Positions 14,763 through 22,297 of a stretch of DNA of 64,000 nucleotides are shown here, one piece after another. The position numbers and the translations under genes are program-made. The notes below the pieces were generated by a model. It ran no database searches, had not been told where the DNA came from, and saw nothing but the letters and a program-made list of their open reading frames with translations. Positions within the stretch are counted from its first letter, which is position 1. Each line of letters begins with the position of its first letter. Source of the stretch: Gemmatimonadota bacterium (GTDB lineage: Bacteria > Gemmatimonadota > Gemmatimonadetes > Gemmatimonadales > GWC2-71-9); contig QHVB01000026.1 of the NCBI GenBank assembly GCA_003222195.1, forward strand, positions 1 through 64,000. The letters are read 5' to 3'.

Positions 14763-15737
14763 ATGACGGTCGCGGTCGCCGATCGCATCCTCGGCTGCCT
14801 CAAGGGCATCGCCACTGGTGACGCCATCGGTAAGCAAACAGAGATGTTATCGCATGAGGACGTGCTCCACTGGTATCCTCACGGCATCCGAGGTTTCGAA
14901 GGCGCTCCCGGCTCCGTCATTCCTCGATACGTGGGGAACTCGAAGCACGAGTGGCGGATCGGTGAAACCACGGACGACACCGAAATGACTCTTGCCGTCG
15001 CGCGTGCCATCCTCATCGATCGGAACGTTTCGCACACGAGCATCGGTCGTGAACTGCTCCGATGCACGAAGTGTGTTCATCCGGGTCTCAAGTCCCTTTG
15101 GGAATTTCACCAGGCGGCCGATCCCGCGCGGATGGCAACGAACCATGATGGCTGTGGAGCCGCAATTCGGGTGGCGCCGGTCGGCATCTTCTTTACCTCT
15201 CACCGCGCAGAGGAACTCCTGAACGGCGCTCGTGAAGCGTCGGTTTCGACTCACGGTGGGTCACTAGCCATCGCGGCGGCAGCTGCCACTGCTGCCGCGG
15301 TCTCGGCGGCGATTGATGGAGCTTCTCTACCCGACGTTCTGGAGCTTGCCGAATGTGCTGCGGCCGAAGCCGAGCGTCGGTGGCCCGGCCCCGCCCCCTC
15401 CGCGTTCGCGAACGCGCTCCGTACGGTGCATGACGACCTGGGGCACTTCACCGCACTTCGAGCGGCAGAGATAGCCGCGCTTTACTTTCCGAATCAGCCG
15501 ATGACGATCGTGCCCCTGGCGCTGGGACTCGGAACACTGATGCAGTCGGCGGAGGAAGCGATCCGCCTGGCTGCGAACATTGGCGGAGATAGTGACTCCG
15601 TAGCCTCGATTGCCGGGGCGATCCTCGGGGCCATGTACCCAACGACTGTGAATCCCGACTGGTACGGCGCTGTCGAGGTGGTCAACGACCACAATCTGGT
15701 AACAATCGCCAACGAACTCGCCGAGTTGCGACACTGA
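14763..15737 (+). CDS. ADP-ribosylglycohydrolase family protein
   Basis: A 324-residue DraG/ARH-like hydrolase. Family hallmarks: GCLKGIATGDAIG at the N-terminus, TTDDTEMTLAVARAI (T69-D72, first metal-binding cluster), the central NHDGCGAAIRVAPVGIFF with G-x-x-x-R-x-x-P-x-G, and C-terminal ANIGGDSDSVASIAGAILGA (second metal-binding cluster GGDxDS/T). Such enzymes use two Mg ions to remove ADP-ribose from proteins, nucleic acids or small molecules. It shares the array with an ADP-ribosyltransferase (Arr at 6975), though nothing shows that they interact. ATG 14763 start. Confidence 0.92.
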   Translation: MTVAVADRILGCLKGIATGDAIGKQTEMLSHEDVLHWYPHGIRGFEGAPGSVIPRYVGNSKHEWRIGETTDDTEMTLAVARAILIDRNVSHTSIGRELLRCTKCVHPGLKSLWEFHQAADPARMATNHDGCGAAIRVAPVGIFFTSHRAEELLNGAREASVSTHGGSLAIAAAAATAAAVSAAIDGASLPDVLELAECAAAEAERRWPGPAPSAFANALRTVHDDLGHFTALRAAEIAALYFPNQPMTIVPLALGLGTLMQSAEEAIRLAANIGGDSDSVASIAGAILGAMYPTTVNPDWYGAVEVVNDHNLVTIANELAELRH

Positions 15738-15761
15738 TGTCTACAGCCCGAGAACGCTGCC

Positions 15762-15851
15762 GCCTAACAAGCGCTTGAAGCTGACGGCGCGCGTAGATTA
15801 GGGAATGAATTCTTTTTCAGCGCGCCGCAGCTTAGGCGCATCCCGTTAGGC
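15762..15851 (+). repeat. attC site (90 bp, class A)
   Basis: R'' GCCTAAC 15762-15768, R' GTTAGGC 15845-15851; a hybrid with class A loop and class B right arm (CAGCTTAGGCGCATCCC). Confidence 0.94.
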
Positions 15852-15890
15852 GGCAAACGAGTGGCGCTGTCCTGTTGTGACGAGGCAACC

Positions 15891-16403
15891 ATGACGAAGA
15901 CCACAGGCCTGTCCATACTCTTGCTGCTTGCCGCAGCGCAGCTCCCAGCTCAATCCCTGCCTGCCGACTCCCTCTTCGATCGTCTCATCGGTCATTGGGT
16001 GCTGCGCGGCACGATAGCACGGCAGTCCACGACCCATGATGTGGACTTCGAATGGATGTTGGGACGGGAGTACGTGAAGATGCACGAAGTGTCCCGTGAG
16101 CCGGGGCCGAACGGGGCGCCGCCATACGAGGCGGTCGCGCTATTCGGGCGCGATCCGCGCTCCGGTGAATATGCGGTACTGTGGCTGGATAACACGGGAG
16201 CCAGCGCATTCGACGCGGCCGGTATTGGGCGAGGCAAGGTGGCGGGCGATTCGATTCCGTTCGTCTTCAACTACACCGCCACCGACCGGTTCCATAACAC
16301 GTTCGTCTACAATCGCGCGACCGATTCCTGGCAGTGGCACCTGGACAATGACAGCTCGGGCGTGCGCCGGCCGTTTGCCCGGGTGACGCTGACGCGGCGC
16401 TAG
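15891..16403 (+). CDS. Secreted DUF1579-like protein
   Basis: ATG 15891 is preferred over an in-frame GTG at 15861 because it begins a clean signal peptide (MTKTTGLSILLLLAAAQLPAQS). The 170-residue product then has LFDRLIGHWVLRGTI, an opening L.G.W strand, DFEWMLGREYVKMHEVS, VALFGRDPRSGEYAVLWLDNTGA and the closing strand WHLDNDSSGVRRPFARVTLTR. The layout is that of small secreted lipocalin-like/DUF1579 beta barrels, similar in plan to the cassette protein at 1426. Ligand unknown. Confidence 0.75.
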   Translation: MTKTTGLSILLLLAAAQLPAQSLPADSLFDRLIGHWVLRGTIARQSTTHDVDFEWMLGREYVKMHEVSREPGPNGAPPYEAVALFGRDPRSGEYAVLWLDNTGASAFDAAGIGRGKVAGDSIPFVFNYTATDRFHNTFVYNRATDSWQWHLDNDSSGVRRPFARVTLTRR

Positions 16404-16430
16404 CCCATCGGCGGTGCATGGTCGTTTGCC

Positions 16431-16520
16431 GCCTAACATGCGCCTGAAGCTGACGGCGCGCGTACATTAAGGAATGAGTCTTTCATCAGCGCGCCGCAGC
16501 TTGAGCGCGATCCGTTAGGC
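16431..16520 (+). repeat. attC site (90 bp, class A)
   Basis: R'' GCCTAAC 16431-16437, R' GTTAGGC 16514-16520; right arm CAGCTTGAGCGCG. Confidence 0.94.
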
Positions 16521-16558
16521 AGCGCAAGCGCAGGATCAGGTTAAGAGAGAAAGGCCAC

Positions 16559-16807
16559 ATGGAACCACCTGTGTTTCTTGCCGCGCTCCTGATATTCGTG
16601 GGAATTCCCGCTCTCACGGTCCTCAAGATCGCTCGTCTGCGGGCTAATCGTCCTCAATCGCCATCGGCCGACGTCACTGAACGGCTCGAGGCAGTTGAAC
16701 ATCGTGTCGAGGACCTCCAACAGGAGTTGGCAGAAACACAGGAGCGTCTCGATTTCGCCGAACGTTTGCTCAGCAAGGCACGTGAAGAGCGGCGGATTGG
16801 CAGCTGA
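16559..16807 (+). CDS. Small membrane protein with coiled coil
   Basis: An 82-residue protein: a transmembrane helix at residues 5-24 (VFLAALLIFVGIPALTVLKI) followed by a heptad-patterned helix (VTERLEAVEHRVEDLQQELAETQERL) of about 45 residues. This is the overall plan of PspB-like and other small bitopic regulators, but sequence alone does not support a specific family. The ATG lies after GAGAGAAAGG. Single gene of its cassette. Confidence 0.75.
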   Translation: MEPPVFLAALLIFVGIPALTVLKIARLRANRPQSPSADVTERLEAVEHRVEDLQQELAETQERLDFAERLLSKAREERRIGS

Positions 16808-16828
16808 GGCGACTCTACGGAGTGCGCT

Positions 16829-16930
16829 GCCTAACATGCGCCTGAAGCTGACGGCGCCCGGAGTCTGTGGTAGAATTGCGTTTGCGATGATTCGAGTTAG
16901 GCGTCGTAGCTTAGGCGCATCCCGTTAGGC
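16829..16930 (+). repeat. attC site (102 bp, class B)
   Basis: R'' GCCTAAC 16829-16835, R' GTTAGGC 16924-16930; loop GTGGTAGAATTGCG; right arm GTAGCTTAGGCGC. Confidence 0.94.
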
Positions 16931-16991
16931 CGACCAAACCGAAGGAGAGTCCTTGTCGCAGGTTCGCTCGAAGGATTACGCTCCAGGTGGG

Positions 16992-17792
16992 CTAAAAATG
17001 AATGCCCGGCCCGAGAATCCCGACGAAGATCACCGACGCGATGCATCCGGCGACGATCCAGGCATAGCTACGTTCCAGTTCGGCTGGTTCTGCTGATCGC
17101 TTGCTGCCGCGCGTGAACTGGGTGAGCCAGAGCAGCCCCGAGGCGCCGCCAAAGGACGCCGCAGCAGCAGAGATCGCGATGAGGACGGGACCCACAGGAT
17201 TGAGCAATCCCGAGAGGCAGAAAAGCAGACCCCCGGCGACATATGCAGGGACGCTGAGCAGCCTGCTTCTCCTCATGGAGAGATCGTCGCTGCCGACAAG
17301 CGCACCCAACCATTGCCCCGATTGGCGAGCGAGAAGAAAATAGATCGCTCCCCCCAACACCGCCATTGCCGGACGCCAGATGAAGGGCGACACTGTGCCG
17401 CTTGCGACATCGGCCCAGTCGCCAATGTTCCCGACACCTGAGAAGAGGAAGTAGCCGGCTCCCATCAAAAGGTTCAGCGTAGTGAAAAGCCACAGAAAGT
17501 AGGAAATATGCGGCTTGCGCACCGGATTGGTCGCTTTAAGGGCGACGAGCCCAATTGCACCTGCGATGAAATTTACGATCGTGCCCGCTGCCGCGACGCC
17601 ACGACGGGCGAGCGCACTGATCGCTTCCTCACTGCAATCGAAGTGCACTGACGAGAGCACGTTGGGTTTCCCGCCGAGGGCCACGCAGGCTGCGCCATGC
17701 CCAACCGCCTCGTGCGAGACATTCGAAGCGGCGTACGCGACGAGCGCAATCGCCGTGACCGTCAGGAGGTCTGGGAGGGAGCGGTGCTGCAT
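16992..17792 (-). CDS. Polytopic membrane protein with HEAVGHG motif
   Basis: One of only two array genes I place on the minus strand context, and the only clear one. ATG at 17792 (minus) is preferred; a TTG at 17882 would add 30 residues without membrane character. The 266-residue protein has about six to seven helices. Near the N-terminus it carries SNVSHEAVGHGAACVALGG, an HE...H motif in a helix as in membrane-embedded metallopeptidases, but with three residues between HE and H instead of two, followed by VHFDCSEEA. Whether it binds metal is unknown. It diverges from the gene at 17897. Confidence 0.72.
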   Translation of the reverse strand: MQHRSLPDLLTVTAIALVAYAASNVSHEAVGHGAACVALGGKPNVLSSVHFDCSEEAISALARRGVAAAGTIVNFIAGAIGLVALKATNPVRKPHISYFLWLFTTLNLLMGAGYFLFSGVGNIGDWADVASGTVSPFIWRPAMAVLGGAIYFLLARQSGQWLGALVGSDDLSMRRSRLLSVPAYVAGGLLFCLSGLLNPVGPVLIAISAAAASFGGASGLLWLTQFTRGSKRSAEPAELERSYAWIVAGCIASVIFVGILGPGIHF

Positions 17793-17896
17793 TGGTCCAG
17801 TCCAGTCGGTGCGCACTGGCTGTTCAAACGTACGCGGTACCTCTCCCGTCGTGAGATCGCCAAAGCGGTCGAAATGATCCAAGATATCGCGCTGCC

Positions 17897-18994
17897 ATGA
17901 TGGAACGCCTTTCGTTCGTGTTGCTGGTGCTGCTCGCGGGATGCGCCCTCCAGAGCCGGCCGCAGACTGGTGACCGGCCCGTCGTGGTCGGCACCATCAC
18001 GGAGCAGCAGAGCCACGCGACGGCGCTCCTGCAGGCAGTGAGCGCAGTCGACGACAGCGTGGTGTGGGTCTCGGGGCACCAGGCAACCTGGGTCCGGACC
18101 GTTGACGGCGGTCGCACCTGGGTGCCCGGCGCGATGACGGGCCCGGATTCCGCGCTCGAGTTCCGTGACGTAGAGGCGGTGAGCACCACCACGGCGTACC
18201 TGCTGGCGGCCGGCCCCGGCGAGCAGTCGCGCATCTACAAGACCACCGATGCCGGGCGGAGTTGGCGATTGCAGTTCATGAACCGCGACTCGGCCGCCTT
18301 CTACGACTGCTTCGCCTTCTGGGACAAGACGCACGGGATCGCGGTGAGCGACGCCGTGCGTGGCAAGATGATCGTGATCCGCACCGACGACGGCGAGCAC
18401 TGGAGCGCGGTCGCCGAGGACGGGATGCCGCCGGCCTTGCCGGGAGAAGGGTCGCCAGCGGCTGGCGGCACCTGCCTCACCGTGCGGGGCCGTGCGCGGG
18501 CATGGTTCGGAACGGAGCCCCATGCCCGAGTCTATCGCTCCGACGATCAGGGCCGTCGCTGGGCCGTGGTGACGACGCCGATCGTGAGCGGCCAGGGCGC
18601 CGGCGTCGCCACACTGGCCTTCCGCGACGAGCAACACGGCATGGCGTTGGGTGGTCGTCTCCTCAAGGCTGACGACCGTAGCGACAGCGTGGCGGCGGTG
18701 ACCAGCGATGGCGGCGAAAAGTGGACGCTCGTGAACCGTCCGACGTTCAGCGGCGCAGTGTATGGCGCCACAGTCGTCCCCGGCATGCCGGGCTACGTCG
18801 TGGTGGCGGGGCCGAAAGGACTGGACTGGACAGGGAACGACGGTCGGTCTTGGACCAACCTCAGCGACTCGGCCTATTGGGCCGTCGACTGTACATCTCT
18901 CCATGCCTGCTGGGCGGTGGGGCCGCGCGGGCGTATTACCAGCGTCAGATTCGAGCCACCTGTGCGCTCACGCCAGCCGCCTATTGAACGCTGA
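17897..18994 (+). CDS. YCF48/BNR-repeat lipoprotein
   Basis: A 365-residue protein starting ATG-ATG at 17897. The signal ends in a lipobox (VLLVLLAGCALQ, Cys at about residue 16). The rest is a beta-propeller of photosystem-assembly (YCF48)/BNR-like blades: TWVRTVDGGRTWVPG, RIYKTTDAGRSWRLQF, VIRTDDGEHWSAVAE, VYRSDDQGRRWAVV, VTSDGGEKWTLVNR and DWTGNDGRSWTNLSD. Such propellers bind partners at the cell envelope. Divergent with the membrane gene at 17792, without an attC between them. Confidence 0.85.
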   Translation: MMERLSFVLLVLLAGCALQSRPQTGDRPVVVGTITEQQSHATALLQAVSAVDDSVVWVSGHQATWVRTVDGGRTWVPGAMTGPDSALEFRDVEAVSTTTAYLLAAGPGEQSRIYKTTDAGRSWRLQFMNRDSAAFYDCFAFWDKTHGIAVSDAVRGKMIVIRTDDGEHWSAVAEDGMPPALPGEGSPAAGGTCLTVRGRARAWFGTEPHARVYRSDDQGRRWAVVTTPIVSGQGAGVATLAFRDEQHGMALGGRLLKADDRSDSVAAVTSDGGEKWTLVNRPTFSGAVYGATVVPGMPGYVVVAGPKGLDWTGNDGRSWTNLSDSAYWAVDCTSLHACWAVGPRGRITSVRFEPPVRSRQPPIER

Positions 18995-19066
18995 AGCTGA
19001 TGGAACGATCGGGAAGTTGAGAACAAGCTTCGCACGTGCTCTCAACACCCGCAGGGCCCCCGTGCG

Positions 19067-19199
19067 GCCTAACCTGCGCTTGAAGCTGGCGGCGCCCGCC
19101 CTCAAAGGATCCGGTGGACCCTCTGAACCGCGGTGTATTAGCATTCCGTTTGTGAACTTTCACATTCTGCGACCGCAGTTTAAGCGCCATCCGTTAGGC
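19067..19199 (+). repeat. attC site (133 bp, class C)
   Basis: R'' GCCTAAC 19067-19073, R' GTTAGGC 19193-19199. Left arm GCGCTTGAAGCTGGCGGCGCC; right arm GACCGCAGTTTAAGCGCC is slightly diverged. Confidence 0.9.
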
Positions 19200-19231
19200 C
19201 GCACGCGAATACGCGAGGAGGCACCATCGCC

Positions 19232-19732
19232 ATGAACAGAGCCCACTACGGGGCCGTGGCAGCCGGGGCCCTACTGCTAACGCTTCCAGGGTCGCTTCGC
19301 CAGGAGCCGACGAATCCTGCGGCCGCCGTAGCAAAGGCGCCCATCATGGTGAGGGGGGACGAGCTGAGGTGGGAGGACTGCTCCGCTGCGATTCCTCGCG
19401 GACCCAAGTGCGCCACCCTCGAGGGCGATCGCACGGTGGCCAACGTCCCGTTCACTTACCGGCTGAAGCTACCCGACGGCTACCGCGTTCCGCCACACGT
19501 CCACCCAGCCGACGGGCACCTCACCGTCATCGCCGGCACGCTTAACATGGGTTGGGGCGACAAATTCGACGTGAAGGCAACCAAACCTATGCCGGCCGGA
19601 AGTTTCATCGTCATCCCGAGAGGAGCTCGCCATTTTTATTGGGCTCAGGGCGAGACGATCGTCCAGTCGCACGGCATTGGCCCCTGGGGGGTGACCTACG
19701 TCAATCCTGCGGATGACCCGAGGAAGAGGTAG
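19232..19732 (+). CDS. Secreted cupin-domain protein
   Basis: A 166-residue protein with a signal peptide (AVAAGALLLTLPGSLRQ). The cupin core is YRLKLPDGYRVPPHVHPADG then HLTVIAGTLNMGWG (motif 1 with G-x-x-x-P-x-H-x-H-P) and IVIPRGARHFYWA (motif 2, P-x-x-x-x-H). The three metal-ligand histidines are present. The C-terminus GPWGVTYVNPADDPRKR matches the downstream paralogue. The ATG at 19232 follows GAGGAGGC. Its attC is reduced to the right core at 19731-19747. Confidence 0.88.
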   Translation: MNRAHYGAVAAGALLLTLPGSLRQEPTNPAAAVAKAPIMVRGDELRWEDCSAAIPRGPKCATLEGDRTVANVPFTYRLKLPDGYRVPPHVHPADGHLTVIAGTLNMGWGDKFDVKATKPMPAGSFIVIPRGARHFYWAQGETIVQSHGIGPWGVTYVNPADDPRKR

Positions 19733-19747
19733 CGCAATCCGTTAGGC
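19731..19747 (+). repeat. attC fragment: right end only
   Basis: GCGCAATCC followed by GTTAGGC (19741-19747) directly abuts the cupin stop codon. The R'' core, left arm and loop are missing, so the two cupin cassettes are now fused. Confidence 0.85.
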
Positions 19748-19850
19748 GGCGCTGCGGCCTCCCGTCAGTGCGATGGTGCATCGCCCCTCTTCCGGCCGTC
19801 TGTCCGCCGCCCGATCTTGGGGGCACCACTCACGATCCCTCGGAGATCCT

Positions 19851-20318
19851 ATGCGCATCCTCACCGTCCCGGCGTGCCTCATGCTCATGGCCGCCTCCCC
19901 ACTTCACTCCCAGGCCGCACCTCAGGCCACGCCGAGCGCGCCGCACTGGGGCTCGGCCCCGGCGGTCTTTCCCCCGGGCGCCAGGATGGCCGTGCTGAGC
20001 GGTGACCCCGCTAAGGCGGCGCCGTTCACGGTCGAACTCGCCTTCCCAGCCGGCTACAAGATCCCGCCCCACTTCCATCCCACGACGGAGACGGTCACGG
20101 TCAAGAAAGGGACGCTCCTCGTCGGCATGGGGGATACCTTCGATGCCTCGAAGGCCAAGCCGATGCAGGTCGGCGACTCGGGGTCCATCCCGGCGAACGC
20201 CCACCACTTCGCCGCCGCGAAGGTTCCCACGTTCATTACGGTGGGCGCGATGGGTCCATTTGCAATGACGTACGTCCACGCAGCGGACGATCCTCAAAAG
20301 GCGGCGGCCAAGCCGTAG
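19851..20318 (+). CDS. Secreted cupin-domain protein (paralogue)
   Basis: A 155-residue protein; ATG 19851 starts a signal peptide (MRILTVPACLMLMAASPLHSQA). The cupin motifs GYKIPPHFHPTTETVTVKKG and SIPANAHHFAAAK are present, ending GPFAMTYVHAADDPQKAA. It aligns over the whole mature part with the preceding cupin (shared GY+xPPHxHP, GTL, GD+FD, KPM, GP, TYV, ADDP), so the pair are paralogues from one lineage of cassettes. Probable periplasmic metal-binding protein; substrate unknown. Confidence 0.87.
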   Translation: MRILTVPACLMLMAASPLHSQAAPQATPSAPHWGSAPAVFPPGARMAVLSGDPAKAAPFTVELAFPAGYKIPPHFHPTTETVTVKKGTLLVGMGDTFDASKAKPMQVGDSGSIPANAHHFAAAKVPTFITVGAMGPFAMTYVHAADDPQKAAAKP

Positions 20319-20333
20319 CATGTGGGGGGCGCC

Positions 20334-20421
20334 GCCTAACAAGCGCCTGAAGCTGCCGGCGCACGTAGATAAGGAAGAGAAGCCTAGTGTGGCGCCGCTG
20401 CTTAGGCGCAGTCCGTTAGGC
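20334..20421 (+). repeat. attC site (88 bp), last near-complete one
   Basis: R'' GCCTAAC 20334-20340, R' GTTAGGC 20415-20421; arms GCGCCTGAAGCTGCCGGCGC and GTGGCGCCGCTGCTTAGGCGC; shorter loop than other sites. Confidence 0.93.
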
Positions 20422-20447
20422 GGCGCCTCCAAGTGCCGAGGTCATTT

Positions 20448-21077
20448 ATGCAGATACATTCTTCGTTCATCAGGCTCGCGATCATTGCGCTCGTTGTCTT
20501 TGTCCCTTCGCGAGTTGTTAGTCAGACGCGCGTCGAGGGTGGACCGCTCCTCGGCCTGTACTCACCCGCTGGCAGCTTTCAGCCTGCGCCGTACTACTCA
20601 ACGGCTCTGCCGAATGCCCCTAGCGCGCTCACCGGCGCGGCGATGGGAGGCCAAGGACGCATCTGGTTCAGCCGACGGCTCGGTCTACAGCTGCAGGTCG
20701 CTTGGGCGTCCAGTAGGGTGGGCGGAGGCAATACTCCAGCGGGCACCGCACCCAGCACGCCGGCTAGCGTCCTGACGTCAAGTGTCCAGGCTCTCTTTGT
20801 TCTCTCTCACCCATCTCAACGGATTCAGCTCTGGCTCAGTGCGGGGCCGGGACTGGTGCGTCATGGCGGCGAAGCCTACGCCCGGTATGGCTCGCCGGTC
20901 CAACTGGCAACCACTCTGGGGTTTGGTTCAGCCATTCCGATGGGGAGCCATCTGAGCCTCAACCTGGGAGCGACCACGTTTCTGTACAACATTGACGTCG
21001 CTGACAGTGCGGGCACCAGCCTTGAGCATGGGTTTCAGGTGGACCCGTTATTTCATCTTGGGCTTAGCGTTCGCTGA
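20448..21077 (+). CDS. Outer-membrane beta-barrel protein
   Basis: A 209-residue protein; ATG 20448 lies six bases after GAGG and is preferred to GTG 20433. Signal peptide MQIHSSFIRLAIIALVVFVPSRVVSQ. The mature part alternates short amphipathic strands with turns (RVEGGPLLGLYSPAG, MGGQGRIWFSRRLGLQLQVAWAS, IQLWLSAGPGLVRHG, HLSLNLGATTFLYNI) and ends LFHLGLSVR, an alternating pattern with penultimate valine as in barrel C-termini. Likely 8-stranded OMP of unknown function. Confidence 0.8.
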   Translation: MQIHSSFIRLAIIALVVFVPSRVVSQTRVEGGPLLGLYSPAGSFQPAPYYSTALPNAPSALTGAAMGGQGRIWFSRRLGLQLQVAWASSRVGGGNTPAGTAPSTPASVLTSSVQALFVLSHPSQRIQLWLSAGPGLVRHGGEAYARYGSPVQLATTLGFGSAIPMGSHLSLNLGATTFLYNIDVADSAGTSLEHGFQVDPLFHLGLSVR

Positions 21078-21177
21078 CGTCAGGTCGAGTGGCGCGCGTC
21101 ATGAGAAACAACAAGCCATCGATAATGATCTTGCGTCGGCTTGGGGGTTGGCGTTTTGGCTCGGATTCCTCCCTACA

Positions 21178-21246
21178 CGTACCCGAAGCTGCCCAACGGT
21201 TGGCTTGCGAGGCATGACCCCTTAGCTTAGGCCAACGTCGTCAGGC
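21178..21246 (+). repeat. attC relic, degenerate
   Basis: Fragments CGAAGCTG, TTAGCTTAGG and a right core GTCAGGC (21240-21246) sit where an attC is expected between two cassette genes. The R'' core is gone and the arms no longer pair well. Confidence 0.55.
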
Positions 21247-21259
21247 TGCGTCTAGGCAC

Positions 21260-22042
21260 ATGTCACCTCTAGCCGTTCGCGTCGGTGCGGGCGTCCTCGC
21301 GCTCCTCGCTCTTATCGCCCTGCGCGGCAAGAGTTGGGCCTACCTCGCATTCGTCGTGCTCGGGCTGCTCTATTTTCCCGCGCAAACCCACTTCCGCGTG
21401 CACGCCCCGAAGTGCGAGCAGCTCCTTCCCACGATTCAGGTGCTCGTCCTCTCGCTGCACGACTACGCGCACATCGCGCTGTTCGCCGGCTTCTACTGGA
21501 TGTCGTGGGTACAGTTCCGGAGGTCTGGCGCGCGCAGCGTCTGGGCGCTCCTCGCGACGCTGCTCGTGGGAGCCCTCGTCGAGATCGCCGAGGGCATGAC
21601 GGGGCGGGGACATTGCCGCGTGCGGGATCTCGTACCGGACGCCGCGGGGGCGTTGGGCGCGGCGCTGCTGCTCGCTGTCTGGTCCCGGCTCCGCCGGAAA
21701 CCGGCCTACGTCAGACTCGTCAGGCCTCACGCAGCGGCCGCTCGACTCCCGGCCGCGCCCACCGCCCGTGCTGTCGTTCCTCCGCGCGGTGTCGTTCCGC
21801 CCCCGCCCCCCCGGGGTCTACCGGGGCTGTACGTACCTCCGCCCCCTCCCCCGGACTTTTCACCGGGCCCAAGCCCTGTCACGCCAGCGGCGGACTTGGC
21901 TCCGACGCAGGAGGTCGCGCCGAAGGGGGGCGCGGCGATCGCGGCGCGTGCAGCGGTCGTGCAACGCCTGCAGGCGATGCTGGGACGTCTCAGGGAAATG
22001 TTAGAACGCCTGTGGGTGACCATACGTGGACGTCGCCGCTGA
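21260..22042 (+). CDS. VanZ-like membrane protein with proline-rich tail
   Basis: A 260-residue protein. The first 135 residues hold four helices (VGAGVLALLALIAL, WAYLAFVVLGLLYFPA, AHIALFAGFYWMSWV, LLATLLVGALVEIAEG) and the VanZ-like end VEIAEGMTGRGHCRVRDLV then PDAAGALGAALL. A long Ala/Pro linker with two runs of six or so prolines (VVPPPPPRG and YVPPPPPPDF) leads to a C-terminal basic helix (RLQAMLGRLREMLERL). VanZ-like proteins are integral membrane proteins; VanZ itself affects teicoplanin resistance by an unknown mechanism. The C-rich DNA tract at 21800-21860 reflects the proline runs. Confidence 0.8.
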   Translation: MSPLAVRVGAGVLALLALIALRGKSWAYLAFVVLGLLYFPAQTHFRVHAPKCEQLLPTIQVLVLSLHDYAHIALFAGFYWMSWVQFRRSGARSVWALLATLLVGALVEIAEGMTGRGHCRVRDLVPDAAGALGAALLLAVWSRLRRKPAYVRLVRPHAAAARLPAAPTARAVVPPRGVVPPPPPRGLPGLYVPPPPPPDFSPGPSPVTPAADLAPTQEVAPKGGAAIAARAAVVQRLQAMLGRLREMLERLWVTIRGRRR

Positions 22043-22171
22043 GACACTGGTGCGCGCGCGCGAGTCGTTCTGTTCGGCCCGCGACTGGTCTTCAGACTCC
22101 GTCACGTTCGTTCCGGCGCTCCAGCCCGTTAACCTGGGCACAATCACGTTGCGGCCGATTCGATAGGCGCC

Positions 22172-22229
22172 GCCTGACAAGCGGCTGAAGCTGACGGCGC
22201 CCGTCGCGTGCTTCTGCATCCCGTTCATA
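22172..22229 (+). repeat. attC relic with internal deletion
   Basis: A mutated R'' (GCCTGAC, 22172-22178) and good left arm (GCGGCTGAAGCTGACGGCGCCCGTC) run straight into GCATCCC-GTTCATA (22223-22229), where the right core is damaged; the loop and right arm are deleted. Confidence 0.75.
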
Positions 22230-22297
22230 TCCCTAGTGGGATTCCGATATCCCGGTACATTCGTGCGACACGTACTTCTACCAACGCGGGAGGTCGT

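Noticed and set aside
17762-18904. Long minus-strand frame opposite the YCF48-type gene
   Set aside because: Composition is that of an antisense shadow; the plus frame has clear propeller repeats and a lipobox.
94-20421. A CRISPR array, suggested by many similar repeats
   Set aside because: Repeats are 88-136 bp, imperfect, internally palindromic and separated by whole genes of differing length; CRISPR repeats are short and regularly spaced.
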